A stretch of 64,000 bases of DNA from contig NZ_BMZS01000006.1 of assembly GCF_014652915.1 (NCBI RefSeq), positions 124,001-188,000 on the forward strand, written 5' to 3'. Made by a program: the position numbers and the translations under genes. Below are positions 1 to 8,439 of this stretch, one piece after another. Under the pieces are notes generated by a model, which saw nothing but the letters and a program-made list of their open reading frames with translations, was not told the origin of the DNA and did no database searches. This DNA is from Thalassobaculum fulvum (GTDB taxonomy: Bacteria > Pseudomonadota > Alphaproteobacteria > Thalassobaculales > Thalassobaculaceae). Numbering within the stretch: position 1 is the stretch's first letter; every line of letters starts with the position of its first letter.

Positions 1-1368
1 CGCGCTTGCGACGCCCAGCGTGCCGCCCATGAGTTCGGCCAGCTCGCGGGCGATCGAGAGCCCGAGCCCGGTCCCGCCGAACCGGCGCGTCGTCGAGGCG
101 TCGGCCTGTTCGAACGGGTTGAACAGCCGGGCGAGGGCGTCCGCGGCGATGCCGATTCCGGAATCCGTCACCCGGATCGCCACCCGGTCGCCGCCACCGG
201 GCGCCGGGGCGGCCGCGATCGACACCCCGCCCCGCTCGGTGAACTTCACGGCATTGCCGCACAGGTTCAGCAGGATCTGCCGCAGCCGCGCCTCGTCGCC
301 GGCCACCACCGGCGGCAGCGCGCCCGACACCTCGACCGACAGCGACAGCCCCTTGGCCCGGGCGGACGGCCGCACCACGTCGGCGACCCCGGCCAGCAGG
401 TCGGCGAGCACGAACGGTGCGGCGACGATCTCCAGCTTGCCGGCCTCGATCTTCGACTGGTCGAGGATCTGGTTGAGAAGTTCCAGCAGCGCACCGCCGG
501 ACCGGCGGATGACCGAGACCATGTCGCGCTGGTCGTCGGCGAGCGGGCTGGACTCCAGCAGCTCGGCGGTCGCCAGCACGCCGTTCATCGGCGTCCGGAT
601 CTCGTGGCTGACGGTGGCGAGAAACCGCGACTTGGCGGCGTTCGAGGCCTCGGCGGCCCGCCGCGCGGCCGCCAGCATGCGCTCGCGCTCGAGCCGGAAG
701 GCCATGGTACGGCGCACGAACGCCACCGCCACGGCGCCGGCGACGGCGATCAGCACGACGCCCACGGTGGAGGCGTACAGCCCGATGCGGCGATACGACT
801 CCGCGCTGTCGGAGACATCCAGATAGGCCTCGAACGCCCCGACGACGCGTCCGTCGGTCCGCCGGTGGTCGCGCACCGGCACGTAGGTCTCGGCGACGAT
901 GCCGACGATCTCGCCGTCCGGCCCCCTGGTCTCCTCGAAGACCGCGTGCGGGCTGCCGCGCAGCACCTCGCTCGCCCAGTAGCCTGAGACGTTGACGCGG
1001 CCCAGCTCGGCCGGGTCCGAGGCGGCGATAACCCGGCCATCGCGATCCCAGATCAGGAACGCCTTGAGCCCGCCGATGCGGGACGCGAGGTCGATGGTGC
1101 GCCGGTCGCGTTCCGACAGCTGACCGCCGTCGAACACCGTGTCGACGGTCTCCAGGGAGTCGAGCAGGCCGTTGGTCCAGCGCAGCCCCTTGGCGATCGC
1201 GTCGTGCTCCAGCAGCGTGGTCTGGATCCGGTCGACCGCCACCACCAGCAGCACGGCGGCCAGACCCAGCACCCCGACGATCAGCACGATCAGCGCACGC
1301 GGCCCCAGCTCGCCCTGCAGCATCCCGCCGGTCGCACCGGTTGACGGATCGGTTCCCTCGGCCGACAC
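1..1368 (-). CDS. Membrane sensor histidine kinase, C-terminus cut by window edge
   Basis: This is a two-component sensor kinase that would autophosphorylate on histidine and pass the phosphate to a response regulator. The visible 456 residues start at a GTG preceded by AGGAGA. They show a transmembrane helix (about 25-43), an extracytoplasmic sensor segment, a second helix (about 198-221), a HisKA domain with the H-box VSHEIRTPMNG (phospho-acceptor His255), and a HATPase_c domain with NLCGNAVKF (N box), DSGIGI (G1) and GGTGLGLSIA (G2). The reading frame is still open at base 1, so a receiver or Hpt domain could follow, making it a hybrid kinase. No cognate regulator is visible. The signal it senses cannot be told from sequence, and a link to the biosynthetic genes is not supported. 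The start could also be slightly upstream, but the GTG has the best ribosome site. Confidence 0.9.
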   Translation of the reverse strand, partial: MSAEGTDPSTGATGGMLQGELGPRALIVLIVGVLGLAAVLLVVAVDRIQTTLLEHDAIAKGLRWTNGLLDSLETVDTVFDGGQLSERDRRTIDLASRIGGLKAFLIWDRDGRVIAASDPAELGRVNVSGYWASEVLRGSPHAVFEETRGPDGEIVGIVAETYVPVRDHRRTDGRVVGAFEAYLDVSDSAESYRRIGLYASTVGVVLIAVAGAVAVAFVRRTMAFRLERERMLAAARRAAEASNAAKSRFLATVSHEIRTPMNGVLATAELLESSPLADDQRDMVSVIRRSGGALLELLNQILDQSKIEAGKLEIVAAPFVLADLLAGVADVVRPSARAKGLSLSVEVSGALPPVVAGDEARLRQILLNLCGNAVKFTERGGVSIAAAPAPGGGDRVAIRVTDSGIGIAADALARLFNPFEQADASTTRRFGGTGLGLSIARELAELMGGTLGVASA

Positions 1369-1449
1369 GCGGCTCTCCTTCCCTTGGCCCGTTCACAACC
1401 CTCGCAGACGGGCCGGGTCGCGCGAATGACCTGCCTCAATACCCGCCCG

Positions 1450-2871
1450 TCAATGGCGTCCCGGCAGCGGCGGGTCGACGTCGTCGGGGATCGGGTTGAC
1501 GAACGGCATGCCCGCCAGGCGCCTGCTGAAGTCCGCCCTGGCGCGCTCGACCAGGGCCGGGTCGCGGATCAGCTCGGCCGCGGTCGAAGCCATGATCTTG
1601 GCGGCGTGCTCCATGCCCTTGTGGGCGGCCGGCGCCTTGCCCTGGGCGACCAGCTGCCAGGAATGCCCCGGCGTGCCGATCGCCACCGTGGCGCCGCGCA
1701 TCTGCACGGTCGGCACCACCCAGCTGACGGTGCCGACGTCGGTCGACCCGACCGAGCTGCCGTCGCCGGCGCCGAGCGGGTAGATCCGGTCGACCAGCGA
1801 CAGCCCCGGGCGCGGCGCCATGCCGAAGCGCTGGAACGACGCGGCGATGTCCTCGTCGCTGAGAGTGGCCTGGAACTGCGCGGCGAACGCCCGGTCGGCC
1901 TCGTCGAAGGGCGGCGGCCCGAGCCGCTCCAGATGGCTGTGCATGAGCTCCTCCAGGGGCGTATTGCCGACCAGGTTGGCGTCGCCGCTGACGATCCGGC
2001 ACGACACCGCCGTCTCGGTCATCAGCGCCGCACCCTCGGCAATCTTCTGCACGCGCCTTACGAGAGCCTGAAGCTGCGGCAGGTCGCTGGCCCGCACCAG
2101 GTAGCGGACGGTGGCCCGGCCCTGCACGACGTTGGGCGCGGTGCCGCCGGCGTCGGTCAGCGCGTAGTGCACCCGCGCCGAGCTCGGCATGTGCTCGCGC
2201 ATGTAGTTGACGCCGACGTTCATCAGCTCGACCGCGTCGAGCGCGCTGCGGCCGAGATGCGGCGACGCCGCGGCGTGGCTGGTCCGGCCGGTGAAGTGGA
2301 AGTCCATCTCGTTGCAGGCCAGCGAGACCGGCGTGTTGACGCCGGCGAACGGCCCCGGGTGCCAGGAGATCGCCACGTCGACGTCGTCGAAGCAGCCGGC
2401 CCGCACCATGAAGCCCTTGGCCGAGCCGCCCTCCTCGGCCGGGCAGCCGTAGTAGCGGACCCGTCCGGCCAGCCCGTTGGCCGCCAGGTAGTCTTTCACG
2501 GCGGTGGCCGCCAGCAGCGCCCCGGCGCCCAGCAGATTGTGCCCGCAGGCGTGGCCGTTGCCGCCGGCCTCGACCTCGCGCCGCTCGGTCACGCCGGCCT
2601 GCTGGCTCAGCCCCGGCAGCGCGTCGTACTCGCCGAGGATGGCGATCACCGGGCCGCCCTCGCCGGCCTCGCCCATCACCGCCGTCGGCAGGCCGGCCAG
2701 CCCGGTCTCGATCCGGAAGCCCTCGCGCTCCAGCATGGCGACGTGCTCGGCCGCCGGCCGGTCCTCCTCGTAGTTCAGCTCGGGGGTTTCCCAGACCCGG
2801 TCGCTGAGGTCGAAGAACGCGTCGCGCTTCGCTTCAACGAGGGACCAGGCCTCGTCGGTGTTCCTGATCAT
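1450..2871 (-). CDS. M20-family amidohydrolase, AbgB-like (aminobenzoyl-glutamate utilisation B type)
   Basis: This is a 473-residue zinc-dependent amidohydrolase of the M20/M40 peptidase superfamily, cytosolic with no signal peptide. Metal-ligand motifs are visible: GHACGH (His107, Cys109, His111), the catalytic acidic pair in CPAEEGG (Glu146/147), SWHPGP and a C-terminal GTPGHSW. The insert after the first zinc motif (CNEMDFHFTGRTSHAAA) is the dimerisation domain. Length and motif spacing fit AbgB, a subunit of p-aminobenzoyl-glutamate hydrolase, but many close relatives act on other N-acyl amino acids, so the substrate is open. GGAAAGG lies upstream of the ATG. It is followed by the kinase (81 bp gap) and preceded by the RND permease (82 bp), all on the minus strand. 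No AbgA-like partner is adjacent, so it may act alone. Confidence 0.88.
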   Translation of the reverse strand: MIRNTDEAWSLVEAKRDAFFDLSDRVWETPELNYEEDRPAAEHVAMLEREGFRIETGLAGLPTAVMGEAGEGGPVIAILGEYDALPGLSQQAGVTERREVEAGGNGHACGHNLLGAGALLAATAVKDYLAANGLAGRVRYYGCPAEEGGSAKGFMVRAGCFDDVDVAISWHPGPFAGVNTPVSLACNEMDFHFTGRTSHAAASPHLGRSALDAVELMNVGVNYMREHMPSSARVHYALTDAGGTAPNVVQGRATVRYLVRASDLPQLQALVRRVQKIAEGAALMTETAVSCRIVSGDANLVGNTPLEELMHSHLERLGPPPFDEADRAFAAQFQATLSDEDIAASFQRFGMAPRPGLSLVDRIYPLGAGDGSSVGSTDVGTVSWVVPTVQMRGATVAIGTPGHSWQLVAQGKAPAAHKGMEHAAKIMASTAAELIRDPALVERARADFSRRLAGMPFVNPIPDDVDPPLPGRH

Positions 2872-2953
2872 GCCGGGGTGCCTTTCCGGGCCGGTTGCCG
2901 AGACCGGTGCATGTGACGCCGGCCCGGAACGCGACGCAAGCGGCCAGGGTCGC

Positions 2954-5900
2954 TCAGGTGCCGGCGGCGGGCTTGGCGGAGACGGCCGGGGGAGCGTCGA
3001 GCGCGCCGTGCAGCAGGCGCCGGGCCTCGGCGTCGCTCGGCGGCTCGACCAGCGGCCTGCGGACCCGCCTGGTCGCGAACGAGTAGGTCGCCGGCACCAC
3101 GAACAGCGACAGCAGGGTCCCGACGATCAGGCCGCCGATCAGCACGACGCCGATCTGGAACCGGCCGTTCGAGCCGGAGCCGACGTTGTAGATCAGCGGC
3201 ATGGCGCCGACGATCATCGACACCGTGGTCATCAGGATCGGCCGCAGCCGGGTCACCGACGCCTCGAGCACCGCGTCGTGGATGCTGCGGCCCTCGTCGC
3301 GCAGCTGGTTGGCGAACTCGGTGACCAGGATGCCCTGCTTGGCGACCAGCCCGACCAGGGTGATCAGGCCGATGCCGCTGTACAGGTTCAGGCTGCCGCC
3401 GGCCTCGGCCAGGCCGAGCAGGCTGCCGAGCACCGAGAACGGCACCACCAGCAGGATGATGAACGGGTCCCGGAAGCTCTCGAACTGGGCGGCCAGGAAG
3501 CCGTAGATGAACAGGAACGACAGCACGAACACCAGACCGGCGCTGGCGTCGGCATCCTTCAGCTGGCGCGACGGCCCGGTCCAGTCGACGGTATAGCCGG
3601 GCGGCAGCACCTCGGCGACCGCCGGCTCGAGATCCTTCAGCACGGTGCCGAGCGACGCCCCGTCGGCCAGCGACGCCGACAGGGTGGCCGAGCGCTGGCC
3701 GTCGAAATGGGCCAGCTGGTCGGCGCCAACGGTGTGCTCGAGCGTCACCAGCCGGCGCAGCGGGATCTCGCGCCCGCCGCTGTCGGCGACCTGCACCAGG
3801 CCGATCCCCTCCTCCTGGGTGACGATCCGGTCGTCCAGCTCGACGATCACGTTGTAGTTCCGGGTGCCGTAGGTGAAGGTCGAGACCCGGTAGTCGCCGA
3901 GCGCGGCGGCGACGGTGTTGGCGAGCGCCGTGACGTCGACCCCCAGGTCGCCGGCGAGATCGCGGTCGATGTCGACGGTGAGCCGGGGCGAGCTGAGCCG
4001 GAGATTGCTGGTCGGACTGGCGACGCCGGACACCCCGCGCGCCGCCGCCAGCACGTCGTCCATGACGCCGGCCAGCGCCGGATAGTCGCCGGTCGACTTG
4101 ATCACCATCTGTACCGGCAGCTGGCCGCCACCGGACAGCACGCCAGGATCGACCACGTTGATCCGGATTCCCGGAACCTCCAGCAGTGCCGGCTCGATCG
4201 AGGCCCCGATCTCGGCGGCCGAACGGTCGCGCTCGGCGATCGGCGACAGCAGCAGGATCGCGAAGCCGGAGCGCGAGTCCGGGCTGCCCAGCAGGATCAG
4301 CGAGCCGGTCTTCTCCGGCACGGTGTCGAACACCGCTGCGATCGCCTCGCCGTTCTTCTCCAGAGTCGAATAGGCCGATCCCGGCGCGCCCGAGAACGCT
4401 GCCATGACGTAGCCCTGATCCTCGGTCGGGGCCAGCTGCGACGGCAGGGTGCGGGCCGCCGCGACCGCGATCGCGCCGACCGCCACGAACACCACGAAGA
4501 CCACCCAGCGCTGCGCCAGCGCGCCTTCCAGCAGGCGGCGGTAACCGGCCTCCAGGACCTTCATCGGACTGCGCTGCGCCCGGCCGGCCGGTTTCGGCTT
4601 CTCGGGCACCAGCATGCGCGAGCACATCATCGGCGACAGCGTGCGCGAGATGAACCCGGACAGGATCACCGCGGCCGCCAGCGTGAACGCGAACTCCTGG
4701 AACAGCGCCCCCATCAGGCCCGGCAGGAAGCCGATCGGCAGATAGACCGAGGCCAAGGTCAGGGTGGTGGCGACCACCGCGAAGCCGATCTCGCGGCTGC
4801 CGACGAACGCGGCGGTGACCGGGTCGAGCCCGCGGGCGATGTGGCGCTGGACGTTCTCGACGTCGACGATGGCGTCGTCGACCACCAGCCCGACCGACAG
4901 CACGATCGCCAGCAGCGAGAAGATGTTGAGGCTGTAGCCCATCAGCAGCATGAAGGCGAGGGTGCCGATCAGCGACAGCGGGATGGTGACGACCGTCACC
5001 GCCGACGCCCGCCACGACCCCAGGAACAGCACCACCACCGCGATCACCAGGACGACCGCGTCGCGCAGGGTCGCGAACACCTCGTCAACCGATTGCCGGA
5101 TCGACACCGTGCTGTCGAAGAACGGCTCCAGCGTGACGTCGCCCGGCAGCGACGCCCGGACCGCCGGCAACGCGTCCAGCACCGCCTTCGAGACCGCCAG
5201 CGCGTTGGCCCCGGACTGCCGCAGCACGCCGATGGCGAGGCCGGGCTTGCCGTTGATCAGCACGCCGGTCCGGACCTCGTCGGCCTGGATCGCCACCTCG
5301 GCCACGTCCTGCACCCGGACCAGATAGCCGTCGTCCGCCTTCAGCACGATCCGCCGGTAGGACTCGACCGAGCTGAGCGCGGTGTCGGCCACCACGTCGA
5401 CCCGCAGCCCAGCCTCTTCGACCGAGCCCGCCGGGATCGTCGCGCTCTGCCGCACCACCGCGGTGCGGACCTGCTCCGGCGTCAGCCCGAAGGCGTCGAG
5501 CTTGAACGGGTCCAGCTTGACGTGCATCGCGTACTTGCGCTCGCCGAGCAGGCTGACCGAGGCGACGCCGGCCAGGGTCGACAGCGGCGTGCGGATGATC
5601 GTGTCGACCAGCTCGGTCAGCTCCATCGCCGACCGCCCGGTGCTGGACAGCGACAGGTACAGGATCGGCGCGGCGTCGACGCTGAGCTGGGTGACCACCG
5701 GGGCCAGCGCATCGGCCGGAAGCTGGCCGCGGATCGCCTCGACCTGGGCTCGCACCTCGGCGACCGCGGCGGCGGAGTCGACGTCGCCCTTGAAGGTCAC
5801 GGTGACGGTGCTGAGGCCGGACGAACTGATCGAGCTGAAATAGTCGACCGCGTCGATCGACGAGATGGCATCCTCGACGCGCGACGTGACCTCGGCCTCG

Positions 5901-6076
5901 ACGAGCTCGGAAGCGGCGCCGGGGAACGAGGTCGTCACCGTGGCGAGCGGCACCTCGAACTGCGGCAGTTCCCGCACCGAGAGCTGCAACAGCGCATACA
6001 GGCCGAGCACCGCCAGCAGGGCGTTCACGACGATCGCGAACACCGGCCGGCGAATGAAGAAATCGGAGAGCAGCAT
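2954..6076 (-). CDS. RND efflux permease, HAE-1/AcrB-like inner-membrane pump
   Basis: This is a 1,040-residue proton-driven export pump of the resistance-nodulation-division superfamily, expected as an inner-membrane trimer. It begins with FFIRRPVFAIVVNALL, the signature first helix of HAE-1 pumps. It has two large periplasmic loops and two six-helix clusters, and GLVVDDAIVDVEN (about residues 395-407), which carries the proton-relay aspartates of TM4. Length is normal for AcrB/MexB relatives. Its ATG shares a base with the TGA of the upstream adaptor gene (TGATG), so the two are translationally coupled. No outer-membrane TolC-like gene is adjacent, so it presumably uses one encoded elsewhere. 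Substrate is unknown. Export of the nearby NRPS/PKS product is possible, but the gene is outside the tight biosynthetic runs. Confidence 0.95.
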   Translation of the reverse strand: MLLSDFFIRRPVFAIVVNALLAVLGLYALLQLSVRELPQFEVPLATVTTSFPGAASELVEAEVTSRVEDAISSIDAVDYFSSISSSGLSTVTVTFKGDVDSAAAVAEVRAQVEAIRGQLPADALAPVVTQLSVDAAPILYLSLSSTGRSAMELTELVDTIIRTPLSTLAGVASVSLLGERKYAMHVKLDPFKLDAFGLTPEQVRTAVVRQSATIPAGSVEEAGLRVDVVADTALSSVESYRRIVLKADDGYLVRVQDVAEVAIQADEVRTGVLINGKPGLAIGVLRQSGANALAVSKAVLDALPAVRASLPGDVTLEPFFDSTVSIRQSVDEVFATLRDAVVLVIAVVVLFLGSWRASAVTVVTIPLSLIGTLAFMLLMGYSLNIFSLLAIVLSVGLVVDDAIVDVENVQRHIARGLDPVTAAFVGSREIGFAVVATTLTLASVYLPIGFLPGLMGALFQEFAFTLAAAVILSGFISRTLSPMMCSRMLVPEKPKPAGRAQRSPMKVLEAGYRRLLEGALAQRWVVFVVFVAVGAIAVAAARTLPSQLAPTEDQGYVMAAFSGAPGSAYSTLEKNGEAIAAVFDTVPEKTGSLILLGSPDSRSGFAILLLSPIAERDRSAAEIGASIEPALLEVPGIRINVVDPGVLSGGGQLPVQMVIKSTGDYPALAGVMDDVLAAARGVSGVASPTSNLRLSSPRLTVDIDRDLAGDLGVDVTALANTVAAALGDYRVSTFTYGTRNYNVIVELDDRIVTQEEGIGLVQVADSGGREIPLRRLVTLEHTVGADQLAHFDGQRSATLSASLADGASLGTVLKDLEPAVAEVLPPGYTVDWTGPSRQLKDADASAGLVFVLSFLFIYGFLAAQFESFRDPFIILLVVPFSVLGSLLGLAEAGGSLNLYSGIGLITLVGLVAKQGILVTEFANQLRDEGRSIHDAVLEASVTRLRPILMTTVSMIVGAMPLIYNVGSGSNGRFQIGVVLIGGLIVGTLLSLFVVPATYSFATRRVRRPLVEPPSDAEARRLLHGALDAPPAVSAKPAAGT

Positions 6077-7152
6077 CAGCCGGTCCCCGGCCCCCTGCCG
6101 GCGACCACCTTCACCGGCGAGCCGTCACGGACCTCGAACCGGCCGTCGGTCACCACCGCGTCGCCGGTCGACAGCCCGGACAGGATCTCGGCGGTGCCGT
6201 CGTTCATCGCCCCGACCTCGACCGCGACGCGCTCCGCCTTGCCGTCCCTGATCCGGTAGACGAACCGGCCGGTCAGCTCGTAGACCAGCGCGTCCTCGGG
6301 GATCATCAGGGCCCCGGAGCGCTCGGCCAGGGTCAGCACGAGGCGCGCGAACATTCCCGGGCGCAGCACCCCGTCGCCGTTCGGCATCTCGCCCCGCAGC
6401 TCGATGCTGCGCGAGACCTCCTTGATCTCCGGGTCGATGAACGAGACGACGCCCTCGACCGGCTTCCCGACCCCGTCGATGGTCGCCGTGAACACCGCGC
6501 CCGGCCGGACCCGCCCGACCAGGCTCCCCGGAATGTGGAAATCGACGTACAGGACCTCGGTCGAGCGCAGCGTCATGACGACGTCGCCGGGCTGCACGTA
6601 GGCGCCGACATCGTAGTTGGTGCGGCCGATCCGGCCGGCGAACGGCGCCTTGAAGGTCCGGTGGTCGACCTCGGCCTGGGCACGGGCGAGCGTCGATCTG
6701 GCGGCGATCACCCCGGCCCTGGCCTCGTCGAGCTGCGACTGCGCGGCGAAGCCGCGTCCCGACAGGGCCTTCGCACGGTCGAACTTCTCGGTCTCGAGCT
6801 CAAGCTGGGCCTTGGCATCCTCGAGCGCGGCGGTCTGTGTGACCGCATCCAGCATGAGCAGCGTGTCACCTTCGGCGACGGCCGCGCCCTCGAGCACCGG
6901 GATCGCGTCGATATGCCCGGCTTCCGGCGGTGTCACGTCGACCTTGAACTGGGCGTACAGGGTGCCGACGGCTGTCAGCCGGTCCACCGCGGTCCCGGTT
7001 CCGACCTCGACGGTCTTCACGGCGATCGCGGCGGGGGTGCCGCCGTCCCCGGCCCCCTTGGCCCGCTCGACCATCTGGTACCAGTAGACCCCGGCCGCCG
7101 CTGCCGCGACCGCCCCGATCGCCACTGCAAGTCCGATCAGCCTGATGCGCAT
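6076..7152 (-). CDS. RND periplasmic adaptor (membrane fusion protein, HlyD/AcrA family)
   Basis: This adaptor bridges the RND permease to an outer-membrane channel. It is about 358 residues from the chosen ATG at 7152, which has GGGAG just upstream and begins with a hydrophobic membrane anchor (about residues 4-24). A longer frame reaches 7212, but its extra 20 residues are arginine-rich and precede the anchor, so I reject it. A lipoyl/barrel-sandwich half-motif (PPEAGHIDAIPVLEGAAVAEGD), an alpha-hairpin rich in Ala/Glu (about 85-140) and the second lipoyl half (FKAPFAGRIGR, VQPGDVV) are visible, followed by a beta-barrel and the membrane-proximal domain. The stop overlaps the permease start by one base. 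Confidence 0.93.
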   Translation of the reverse strand: MRIRLIGLAVAIGAVAAAAAGVYWYQMVERAKGAGDGGTPAAIAVKTVEVGTGTAVDRLTAVGTLYAQFKVDVTPPEAGHIDAIPVLEGAAVAEGDTLLMLDAVTQTAALEDAKAQLELETEKFDRAKALSGRGFAAQSQLDEARAGVIAARSTLARAQAEVDHRTFKAPFAGRIGRTNYDVGAYVQPGDVVMTLRSTEVLYVDFHIPGSLVGRVRPGAVFTATIDGVGKPVEGVVSFIDPEIKEVSRSIELRGEMPNGDGVLRPGMFARLVLTLAERSGALMIPEDALVYELTGRFVYRIRDGKAERVAVEVGAMNDGTAEILSGLSTGDAVVTDGRFEVRDGSPVKVVAGRGPGTG

Positions 7153-7316
7153 GATCTCCCAACGGGGTAGCCGGACCACCGACCCTCGGCAGGGAAACCT
7201 TACATAACGCAACCGCTGGCGAACAGCCGCTTGCTGCCCGCGCCGCCGACGACCCCGAGCCCGGCCTCGCCCCCGCCTCCAAGGCCGGTCAGCGGATCGT
7301 CACGGGCGGCGTCCGC

Positions 7317-7589
7317 TCAATCGTCGTCGTCGTCGTCGTCGAGCATGCCGCGGAGGCTCCACTCCTCCCGGACCACGACGACCACGGTCTGGGCGTCGGG
7401 CTTCAGCACGCCCTGCTCCTGCAGGCTCGCGACCGCGTCCTCGACCTTCTCCATCAGCCGGCCGCCGCCCTTGCGGAGCTTCTTGACCCGCTTGCGGCGA
7501 TGCTCGCCGAGGTCGAGGACGCACACGATCCCCGACTCGGATTCCTGATCCTGGACTTCCTTCTTGGCTTCCGCGGTAGCGGCACTCAT
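7317..7589 (-). CDS. Small charged protein with C-terminal poly-aspartate tail
   Basis: This is a 90-residue protein I do not recognise with certainty; it may belong to a small alphaproteobacterial DUF family. The N-terminal half is acidic (AKKEVQDQESESG). The core has a beta-strand-like IVCVLDLGEHRRKRVKKLRKG with dense lysine/arginine and then EKVEDAVASLQEQG and VVVVVREEW. It ends in LDDDDDDD, encoded by a pure GTC/GAC-type trinucleotide run at about 7320-7341. The ATG at 7589 is chosen because AAAGGA precedes it and the longer frame to 7733 adds only low-complexity residues. It sits 58 bp downstream of another small basic protein on the same strand, so they probably form a two-gene unit. 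Function unknown. Confidence 0.7.
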   Translation of the reverse strand: MSAATAEAKKEVQDQESESGIVCVLDLGEHRRKRVKKLRKGGGRLMEKVEDAVASLQEQGVLKPDAQTVVVVVREEWSLRGMLDDDDDDD

Positions 7590-7647
7590 GGCCCGATCCT
7601 TTCCGTGGTTGCGCCCCGGCCCGGCCGGAATGGCGATCGTCAAAGGG

Positions 7648-8022
7648 TCACTTCGACTTCCGGATGGCCTTGCGGAGATTGCTGCCGATCTCCCGGATCC
7701 ACCCGTTGCGCTTCTTGCGGTTGGAACGGTCATGAAGCGCCAGGTACATCGACAGGGCCCGCGACTCGCGACGGGCGAGCTTGCGGATACGCCGCTCGAT
7801 CGGCCGCAGCCACTTCGACTGCTTCTTGCGCGGCCCCAGCTCCTCCTGCAGTACCCCGCGCCACGCCCGGCCGGACGGCTGGACCGCCACGAACTTCATC
7901 CCGAGGTCGTCGAGAACGTCGTCGTCGTCGGAAACGTACACTTCGCGAAAGCGGCGCCGGCCGGCCGCGTCGCGACGGACGACCACCACTCGCTCGATAT
8001 CGTCGCTGAGATGCAGACTCAT
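7648..8022 (-). CDS. Small basic protein of unknown function
   Basis: This is a 124-residue hypothetical protein with a strong ribosome site (AGGAGG eight bases before ATG). The N-terminus looks like a short beta-rich fold (IERVVVVRRDAAGRRRFREVYVS), followed by an acidic patch SDDDDVLDDL. The C-terminal two thirds are extremely basic: KKQSKWLRPIERRIRKLAR, then NRKKRNGWIREIG and a KAIRKSK end. No signal peptide or membrane helix. It shares with the next gene a mix of poly-Asp and Arg/Lys blocks, suggesting the two proteins interact or bind nucleic acid or polyanions; this is inference only. It is divergent from the ABC1 kinase gene across a 417 bp gap. Confidence 0.75.
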   Translation of the reverse strand: MSLHLSDDIERVVVVRRDAAGRRRFREVYVSDDDDVLDDLGMKFVAVQPSGRAWRGVLQEELGPRKKQSKWLRPIERRIRKLARRESRALSMYLALHDRSNRKKRNGWIREIGSNLRKAIRKSK

Positions 8023-8439
8023 GGCGCCGTGCCTCCTGTTGCCGCGTCCACGCCGTCCTGGACCGAGTCAACCTTACCTCGAACCCTGCCATGAAGCCAC
8101 GCCGCTGACGATCGACGGCTCACCGCACCGGATCGGGACTGCATTACCAATCCGCGAAAATGCCGCGCCCCCTCGCATCCTCGCGGCAACTCGGTCTCGC
8201 GGCCGACATGGAACCATGAACCCGACCGTCCCGTCGATGTCATTTCCGCCAGCGGCGCTTGCAACCGCCGTTCGTCAAAGGCCAGTATGTCCCCGGGTGG
8301 TCGTCGGTTGGCAGCATCCGCCGGGCGGCGTTCATACTGCCTGGCCACTGACTGTGAGCGATCGCCATGACGCACCGACCGCGTCCCCGGCAGGACGGGC
8401 GCATGACCTTCGATCGATGGCAACACGGTTTTCCCGTCC
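8023..8439. other. 417 bp divergent intergenic interval
   Basis: I see no convincing gene here; frames crossing it on both strands are shadows with atypical composition. It must hold the leftward promoter of the two small proteins and the rightward promoter of the ABC1-kinase run. A 7 bp inverted repeat (CAGTATG at 8283-8289 and CATACTG at 8333-8339) is visible, but its two arms are 43 bases apart and its role is unclear. No terminator-like hairpin with a T-run was seen. Confidence 0.5.

Noticed and set aside
1386-1414. Terminator hairpin between the kinase and the amidohydrolase
   Set aside because: The 7 bp GGCCCGT/ACGGGCC arms enclose a 15 base loop and no T-run follows. It also lies between same-strand genes just before a start codon.
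2858-6259. Long plus-strand open frame (1,133 codons) opposite the RND genes
   Set aside because: It is the antisense shadow of the RND permease and adaptor: rich in Arg, Gln, His and Asp, with no recognisable motif, whereas the minus strand gives clear family sequence.
7320-7341. Trinucleotide run as a phase-variable microsatellite
   Set aside because: Trinucleotide changes keep the frame and only alter the number of C-terminal aspartates, so on/off switching is not expected.
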